Assembly: GCA_025350085.1 (NCBI GenBank)
Contig: JANXYI010000349.1
Location: 1-10,469, forward strand
Origin: Deltaproteobacteria bacterium
Lineage (GTDB): Bacteria > Desulfobacterota > Desulfovibrionia > Desulfovibrionales > Desulfovibrionaceae
Length of the DNA: 10,469 nucleotides
Direction of reading: 5' to 3'
Shown here piece after piece: positions 6,344-10,469 of this stretch. The first letter of the stretch is position 1. The number at the start of each line of letters is the position of its first letter. The notes below the pieces were generated by a model. It saw nothing but the letters and a program-made list of their open reading frames with translations, searched no databases and was not told where the DNA came from. The translations under genes were made by a program, and so were the position numbers.

Positions 6344-7294
6344 ATGTTTGAGAAGATCCTGTTCGCCACGTCGGCCTCTCCCACCTGCGACGACGCCGCC
6401 CGCGTCGCCTTCGAGCTCTCGCGCAAGAACCGCTCCAAGCTCTCTGTGTACCACGTCTTCGGCCTGCCCGGCCGCGGGTTCAGCCTGACCTACCGCGACG
6501 TGCGCACAGGGGAGTCCGAGCACGTGGACGAGAACCTGGTCAGCCTGGTCAAGGAGGAGATGGCCCAGTACTACGAGAAGCTGGCCAAGGACCATCCCAG
6601 CTGCGTGTACGAGACCGCCACCGGCGAGCCGCACACCGAGATCCTGCGCAAGGCGCGCAAGGAGGACGCCAGCCTCATCGTCATGGGCGCGCACACCCGC
6701 GACGAGGACGTGGGTGCCATGCGCCACCGCGCCATTGCAGGCTCCACCATGCAGAAGGTGGCCAAGAGCGCGCGCTGCCCGGTGCTCATCGTTTCCCGCC
6801 CCTGCGTCACCTGCTGGTCCTACTTCGCCAACATCGTGGTGGCCACGGACTTCAGCAAGCCGTCGGACTACGCCTTCCAGTTTGCGCGCAACGTGGCCAA
6901 GGAGATCGGCTGCAAGCTGCATGTCTTCCACTGCGTGGACATCGGCCCCGAGGGGCAGCAGAGCACCGCCACCCAGCCGTACATCGAGGCCGAGCTTGCG
7001 AGCGCCGAGAAGAAGGTGCAGGACAAGTATGTGGCCAACATGGGCGACTTCGACAACTACATCCTGGCCCTGCGCGAGGGCACCCCGCACGTGGAGGTGC
7101 TCAAGTACGCCCGGGAGAGCAAGGCGGATTTGATCGTCATGGCCCACCACACCAAGGACATCGATCCGGAGCAGGCCCTGCTCGGCAGCACCATCGAGCA
7201 GGTCGTGCTGCGCTCGGCCTGCCCGGTCTTGAGCGTCAACCACCCCGACAAGGTGGACGTGAGCCCCTACGGGGTGCCGCGCAGCGGGGAGTAG
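6344..7294 (+). CDS. Tandem-domain universal stress protein (UspA family)
   Basis: A 316-aa cytoplasmic protein made of two Usp domains, about residues 1-151 and 162-299. Each has the family start (KILFATSASP; NIVVATDFSKPSDYA) and the end pattern GST...V..SA.CPVL (from 133 and 281). The nucleotide-binding motif G-x2-G-x9-G-[S/T] is incomplete in both: domain 1 keeps G115 and G133-S134 but has T118 where the second Gly is expected; domain 2 has A267 for the first Gly and keeps G281-S282. ATP binding is therefore doubtful. The linker carries a CxxC pair (C154, C157). ATG 6344 is chosen because AAGGAGG (6332-6338) lies 5 bases upstream; the frame is open further upstream but overlaps the previous gene. 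The next gene starts 4 bases after the stop. Usp proteins accumulate on energy or growth stress in other bacteria; a role tied to Tmc or the phosphorelay is inferred from position only. Confidence 0.92.
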   Translation: MFEKILFATSASPTCDDAARVAFELSRKNRSKLSVYHVFGLPGRGFSLTYRDVRTGESEHVDENLVSLVKEEMAQYYEKLAKDHPSCVYETATGEPHTEILRKARKEDASLIVMGAHTRDEDVGAMRHRAIAGSTMQKVAKSARCPVLIVSRPCVTCWSYFANIVVATDFSKPSDYAFQFARNVAKEIGCKLHVFHCVDIGPEGQQSTATQPYIEAELASAEKKVQDKYVANMGDFDNYILALREGTPHVEVLKYARESKADLIVMAHHTKDIDPEQALLGSTIEQVVLRSACPVLSVNHPDKVDVSPYGVPRSGE

Positions 7295-7298
7295 CGCC

Positions 7299-7757
7299 AT
7301 GACAGCGGGCACTGGCCTTGGCCGGGTGCTCGTCGTGGACGACGAGATGCACCTCAGGCTGTACATCGCCGCGGTGTTCGAGACCGCGGGCTATGAGACG
7401 GCCATGGCCAGGGACGGGGAGGAGGGCTTCCGCAAGGCGCTCGAGTGGAAGCCCGACCTCGTCAGCCTGGACCTGATGATGCCAAACGAGGGCGGCATCC
7501 GGCTCTTCCAGCGGCTCAAGGCCGACCGGGAGCTGAAAACGGCCGGGGTGCTCGTGGTCTCGGCCATCGGGGGCGAGGCCTTCCGGCACTCGCTGGCGCT
7601 GGTGCGCAGCGGAATGAACGGCAAGGACGGGGGAATGCTCCCGGATGTGGACGGCTATGTGGAAAAGCCCCCCAGCCCGGAGGCGCTGCTCTCCGAGGCC
7701 GGGCGGATTTTGGCGGCGCGGGGCGCCGGGACCGGGGAGAACATCAAGGAGGCGTGA
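7299..7757 (+). CDS. Single-domain response regulator (receiver with an alpha4-beta5 insertion)
   Basis: A 152-aa stand-alone receiver without output domain. Key residues: acidic pair D14/D15 (VLVVDDE), phosphoacceptor D58 in SLDLMMP, S88 and K123 (EKPPSPEAL). S88 and K123 are 35 residues apart, while about 22 is usual (compare T87/K109 in the REC-kinase of this window). The extra 13 or so residues, GMNGKDGGMLPDVDG at about 105-119, lie just before beta5, on the face that normally contacts partners. A short tail of about 20 residues follows. GGGGAG (7286-7291) precedes ATG by 7 bases. Its stop is one base before the next receiver gene, so the pair is co-translated. It probably relays or stores phosphoryl groups from one of the nearby kinases, in the manner of Spo0F or DivK; the partner is not deducible from sequence. 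Confidence 0.9.
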   Translation: MTAGTGLGRVLVVDDEMHLRLYIAAVFETAGYETAMARDGEEGFRKALEWKPDLVSLDLMMPNEGGIRLFQRLKADRELKTAGVLVVSAIGGEAFRHSLALVRSGMNGKDGGMLPDVDGYVEKPPSPEALLSEAGRILAARGAGTGENIKEA

Positions 7758-7758
7758 G

Positions 7759-8118
7759 ATGGCCAAGAAAATCATGGTTGTGGACGACGACCCGGACATC
7801 GTGGAATACCTCGTGTCCATCTTCAAGGAACGCGGCTACGTCACCTGCTCGGCCCCGGACGGGGAGAGCGCCATGGGGGTGCTGGAGCGGGAAAAGCCGG
7901 ACCTCTTGACCCTGGATCTGGAGATGCCCGAAGAATGGGGCCCGCGGTTCTACCGCAAGTTCAGCCAGAAGCCGGAGTTCAAGGACCTGCCCGTGGTGGT
8001 GATAAGCGGCCTGCCCGGCATCCACCTGGCCATACGCAAGGCCATCGCCACGGTGAACAAGCCCTTTGAGCCCGCCAATGTGCTGGGCATTGTGGAAGGG
8101 GCCATCGGGAAGCCCTGA
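7759..8118 (+). CDS. Single-domain response regulator (DivK/CheY-like receiver)
   Basis: A 119-aa stand-alone receiver. Acidic pocket D9/D10, phosphoacceptor D53 in TLDLEMP, S83 in VVISG and K101 in NKPFEP are all present. The usual GxDG after MP is replaced by EEWGPRF, with W60 at a position that is normally small. S83 and K101 are only 18 apart, about 4 residues shorter than usual, so helix alpha4 is shortened or lost, the opposite of the neighbouring receiver. AAGGAGG (7746-7752), 6 bases before ATG, sets the start and lies inside the end of the previous gene. No DNA-binding or enzymatic domain follows. From memory, the equivalent D. vulgaris gene (DVU0259) is annotated divK-like. It likely acts as a phosphate shuttle or as an allosteric protein-binding regulator. 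Confidence 0.92.
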   Translation: MAKKIMVVDDDPDIVEYLVSIFKERGYVTCSAPDGESAMGVLEREKPDLLTLDLEMPEEWGPRFYRKFSQKPEFKDLPVVVISGLPGIHLAIRKAIATVNKPFEPANVLGIVEGAIGKP

Positions 8119-8130
8119 TGCCGACAGGGC
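8112..8130 (+). other. Short stem-loop at the end of the receiver gene
   Basis: A 6-bp perfect inverted repeat (GCCCTG / CAGGGC) with a 7-base loop spans the stop codon of the second receiver gene. It is followed by AATTCCCTTC rather than a T tract, so it is at most a weak terminator or attenuator before the kinase gene. The rest of the 106-base gap holds only a poor promoter candidate: TAAGAT at 8157-8162 as a -10 box, with TTCCCT (three of six) 18 bases upstream. Confidence 0.3.
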
Positions 8131-8211
8131 AATTCCCTTCCCAGGGGACATGCTGTAAGATCAGCTCCAGATCACGGGCGCGGTCCGGCCGGATAGGATG
8201 CGGACTGCGCC

Positions 8212-8216
8212 AGGGG
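8212..8216 (+). promoter_or_regulatory. Ribosome binding site fixing the start of the REC-PAS-kinase
   Basis: AGGGG lies 8 bases before ATG 8225, which gives an N-terminus (MAMRVLIVDD) of normal length for a receiver. The in-frame ATG at 8198 has only a GGATAGG directly against it and would add nine residues of low-complexity sequence; ATG 8231 is a further possibility. Confidence 0.5.
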
Positions 8217-8224
8217 CAGGCTTG

Positions 8225-10129
8225 ATGGCAATGCGCGTGCTTATCGTGGACGACGAGGCCGGAATCCGCAAGGTCGTGGGCATCACCCTGGCCGACATGG
8301 GCTTCACCGTGTTCGAAGCGGCCAGCGGCGACGAGGCCCTGGCCGTGTTCGAGCGCGAACGCCCGCCCGTGGTCCTCACCGACATCCGCATGCCCGGCAT
8401 GGACGGGCTCGAACTCCTGCGGCGCATCAAGGCCATCAGCCCGGAGACCGAGGTCATCCTGGTCACCGGACACGGCGACCTGGACATGGCCGTGGCGGGA
8501 CTCAAGCTCGACGCCTGCGACTTCATCGCCAAGCCCGTGGGGCCGGACGTGCTGGAGATCGCGCTGAGGCGCGCCAGCGACAAGATCGCCCTGCGCGAAC
8601 GCCTGAAAAGCCACACCGAGAACCTTGAGGAGCTGGTGCGCCAGCAGGCCGAACAGCTGGTGGGCCTGGAGCGCGAGTGCGCAGCCAAGGGCGCGGTGGA
8701 GGGCCTGACCCAGCTCATCGGCGGCGTGGCCGGAGATGTGGAGAGCGGCCTGGGCCTGTTCAACGGCCTGCCCTGCCTGGTGTCCATCCAGGACCGCGGC
8801 CAGCGCATCGTGTCCGTGAACCAGCTCTACCGCGAACGCCTGGGCGACCGCGTGGGCCAGCTGGGCTACGCCGTGTACGCCGGGACCTCGGCCTCGCCGA
8901 CTGAGAGCCCCGTGGGCCGCACCATTGCCACCGGCCAGGGCCAAAAGAGCCGCGAGGCCCTGTTCGGCCCGGACGAGACCCTGTCCGCCGTCATGGTGCA
9001 CACCGCGCCCATCCGCGGCGTGGACGGCCAGGTGGACCTGGTGCTGGAGCTCTCCGTGGACGCGGGCGAGGTGCAGCGCCTGCAGGACGAACTGCGCGCC
9101 ACAAGGCAGCGCTACCAGCAGCTCTTCGACGAGGCCCCCTGCTTCATCACCGTGCAGGACCGGCACCTGCGCATCCAGGCCGCCAACAGGCGCTTCCGCA
9201 ACGAGTTCGGCAACCGCACCGGCGGGCTGTGCTACGAGGCCTACTGCGGCACCGGACGCCCCTGCTTCGGCTGCCCCACCATCCGCACCTTCGAGGACGG
9301 GCAGTCGCACCAATGCGAACTCATCGTGCGCGGCAAGGACGGCGAGCCTGTGAACGTGGTGGTCTGGACCGCGCCCATCCGCAACGAGGCCGGGGAGATC
9401 GAAGGCGTCATGGAGATGGCCACGGACATCACCGAGCTCTCGCGCATGCAGGACCACCTAGCCTCGCTCGGCATGCTCATCGCCTCGCTGTCCCACGGCA
9501 TCAAGGGCCTGCTCACGGCGCTGGACGGCGGCGTGTACAAGGTCAACGCGGGCTTCCGCGCCAGCGACCAGGCCATGGTCCAGGCGGGCTGGGGCAAGGT
9601 CACCGAGCTCATCGGCCGCATCAAGGGCATGGTGCTGGATATTCTCTTCTACGCCAAGAAGCGCGAACTGCAATTGCGCGAGGTCGAAGCCGCACAGCTG
9701 GCCGCCCAGGTAGCCGAGACCGTGGCCCCCAAGGCCGACCAGCTCGGCGTCGACTTCGTGCGCGAGATCGCCCAAGACCTGGGGGTCTTTTCCGTGGACG
9801 CCGTGGTGCTCTCGGCCGCGCTGGTGAACATCCTGGAAAACGCCGTGGACGCCTGCCTGGAGGACCACGCCAAGGAAAAGCACCAGGTCTTCTTCCGCGT
9901 CCGGCCCGATGCCAGCGGCGTCTTTTTTGAGATCGAGGACAACGGCATCGGCATGCAGCCGGAAACCCTCGCCCGCCTGTTCTCGGTGTTCTTCTCCACC
10001 AAGGGCTCGCGCGGCACCGGGCTCGGCCTGTTCATCGCCAAGAAGGCCGTGGACCAGCACGGCGGCCGCATCGGCGCGGTGAGCGAGCCGGGCCAGGGCT
10101 CGACGTTCCGCATCTGGATTCCCAGATAA
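8225..10129 (+). CDS. Cytoplasmic REC-PAS-PAS-histidine kinase hybrid
   Basis: A 634-aa soluble kinase. Residues 1-120 are a full receiver (D9/D10, phosphoacceptor D53 in LTDIRMPGMDG, T81, K103), followed by a coiled-coil helix (about 121-150). Two PAS domains follow, about 176-282 and 295-405. The second carries C336, C347 and C350 in LCYEAYCGTGRPCFGCP; the first is a copy in which these positions are G214, P225 and S228. The kinase core has H424 in SLSHGIKGLL, N539 in ILENAVDAC, DNGIGM at 572-577 and GTGLGLF near 597-603. The H-box lacks the usual proline. There is no membrane segment. The receiver, coiled coil and kinase core are clearly paralogous to the hybrid at 4509-5678, which lacks PAS domains. 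From memory it corresponds to DVU0258 in D. vulgaris. It may integrate phosphoryl input at the receiver with a cytoplasmic signal at the PAS cysteines; this is inference. It ends 51 bases from a convergent chemotaxis gene. Confidence 0.93.
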   Translation: MAMRVLIVDDEAGIRKVVGITLADMGFTVFEAASGDEALAVFERERPPVVLTDIRMPGMDGLELLRRIKAISPETEVILVTGHGDLDMAVAGLKLDACDFIAKPVGPDVLEIALRRASDKIALRERLKSHTENLEELVRQQAEQLVGLERECAAKGAVEGLTQLIGGVAGDVESGLGLFNGLPCLVSIQDRGQRIVSVNQLYRERLGDRVGQLGYAVYAGTSASPTESPVGRTIATGQGQKSREALFGPDETLSAVMVHTAPIRGVDGQVDLVLELSVDAGEVQRLQDELRATRQRYQQLFDEAPCFITVQDRHLRIQAANRRFRNEFGNRTGGLCYEAYCGTGRPCFGCPTIRTFEDGQSHQCELIVRGKDGEPVNVVVWTAPIRNEAGEIEGVMEMATDITELSRMQDHLASLGMLIASLSHGIKGLLTALDGGVYKVNAGFRASDQAMVQAGWGKVTELIGRIKGMVLDILFYAKKRELQLREVEAAQLAAQVAETVAPKADQLGVDFVREIAQDLGVFSVDAVVLSAALVNILENAVDACLEDHAKEKHQVFFRVRPDASGVFFEIEDNGIGMQPETLARLFSVFFSTKGSRGTGLGLFIAKKAVDQHGGRIGAVSEPGQGSTFRIWIPR

Positions 10130-10137
10130 GAGAATAG

Positions 10138-10181
10138 CCTCCGGCGGGGGTACCGGGGGCAAAGCCCCTGGCGCTTTGCCC
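10138..10181. terminator. GC-rich hairpin element between convergent genes
   Basis: The 51-base gap holds a GCCTCCGGCGGGGG sequence (10138-10151) and two mutually exclusive stems. One is CCGGGGGC/GCCCCTGG with an AAA loop (10153-10171, 8 bp including one G-T pair). The other is GGGCAAAG/CTTTGCCC (10157-10164 with 10174-10181, 8 perfect bp, 9-base loop). No T tract follows on either strand, but its position between two converging genes suggests a bidirectional terminator. GCCTCCGGCGGG-type elements after genes are, in my recollection, common in Desulfovibrio genomes. Confidence 0.55.
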
Positions 10182-10469
10182 TACGATGTCCCTTCGCGCT
10201 TCAGGTCCGCCACCAGGGTGCGCAGGTTCTCGGCCTGTTCGGCCAAGTCCTGGATAGCGACGGTGGTCTGCTGCATGCTGTTGGCCGTCTCGGTGGCGAT
10301 GGTGTTGATCTGCTCCACGGATTCGTTGATCTCCTCGCTGGCGGCGGACTGCTCCTCGGCCGCGGTGGCGATGCTCGACACCTGCATGGCCGTATTCTCG
10401 CTCATGTGCACGATCTCTTCCAGGGCCTGGCCGGACTGGCGCACCAGCTCCGTGGACTCGGCGATGGCG
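10181..10469 (-). CDS. Methyl-accepting chemotaxis protein, C-terminal end (5' part outside window)
   Basis: The minus-strand frame is open from the right edge to TAG at 10183-10181, giving about 95 residues that begin AIAESTELVRQSGQALEEIV. The heptad-rich sequence with AAEEQSAASEEIN and EQINTIA is typical of the MCP signalling domain after the hairpin tip, including a methylation-helix-like EEQSAASEEIN stretch. The CheA/CheW-contacting tip itself would lie just outside the window. The protein ends LVADLKREGTS without a visible CheR-docking pentapeptide. It converges on the REC-PAS-kinase gene and is not part of its operon. Sensor domain and ligand cannot be judged from this fragment. Confidence 0.92.
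   Translation of the reverse strand, partial: AIAESTELVRQSGQALEEIVHMSENTAMQVSSIATAAEEQSAASEEINESVEQINTIATETANSMQQTTVAIQDLAEQAENLRTLVADLKREGTS

Noticed and set aside
7979..9457. A 492-codon open frame on the minus strand.
   Set aside because: It lies wholly opposite the second receiver and the REC-PAS-kinase genes, whose domains are complete. Its His-, Gly- and Ala-rich translation is typical of the antisense frame of GC-rich genes.
10138..10181. CRISPR-like or mobile-element end in the GC-rich hairpins.
   Set aside because: There are no repeated units with spacers, no transposase and no flanking direct repeats; a terminator-like intergenic element explains it better.
1..10469. tRNA, rRNA, CRISPR arrays or insertion sequences.
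   Set aside because: No sequence with the relevant conserved features was seen on either strand; nearly all bases are covered by protein genes.

Overview
The window is high-GC DNA, best explained as chromosome of a sulfate-reducing bacterium of the Desulfovibrionaceae or a close relative. The main clue is the left end: the 3' part of a NarI/DsrM-like cytochrome b gene (tmcC), an HdrD/DsrK-like iron-sulfur protein (tmcB) and a periplasmic tetraheme cytochrome c3 (tmcA). Together these are three subunits of the Tmc transmembrane redox complex. Order and content also match, from memory, the Desulfovibrio vulgaris DVU0258-DVU0265 neighbourhood (cytochrome c3, hypothetical protein, universal stress protein, two stand-alone receivers, REC/PAS kinase). 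That synteny was not checked by any search.

Layout, left to right. (1) 1-2160: tmcC (partial), tmcB, tmcA, tightly spaced with strong ribosome binding sites. (2) 2161-2223: short gap with a perfect 10-bp stem-loop. (3) 2224-5678: a membrane histidine kinase with a periplasmic sensor domain carrying a CxxCH and a CxxxCH motif, translationally overlapped (ATGA) by a cytoplasmic REC-histidine kinase hybrid. (4) 5679-5801: AT-rich gap with a good sigma-70-type promoter. (5) 5802-8118: an unrecognised 179-aa protein, a tandem-domain universal stress protein and two single-domain response regulators, nearly gapless. (6) 8225-10129: a second REC-PAS-PAS-kinase hybrid, paralogous to the first. (7) 10130-10180: GC-rich hairpin element between convergent genes. 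(8) 10181-10469: the 3' end of a methyl-accepting chemotaxis protein gene on the minus strand, cut by the window edge. All other genes are on the plus strand.

How the parts may work together (inference): TmcA takes electrons from periplasmic hydrogenase or formate dehydrogenase cytochromes, and TmcC and TmcB pass them across the membrane to cytoplasmic sulfate reduction. The adjacent kinase looks able to bind c-type heme in the periplasm, so it could read the redox state of the same compartment. The locus encodes three kinases and four receiver domains but no DNA-binding or enzymatic output domain. The most interesting points are this redox-complex-linked phosphorelay without an obvious output, the heme-type sensor, a three-cysteine signature shared by PAS domains of two kinases, and the unusual H-boxes of the two hybrids.
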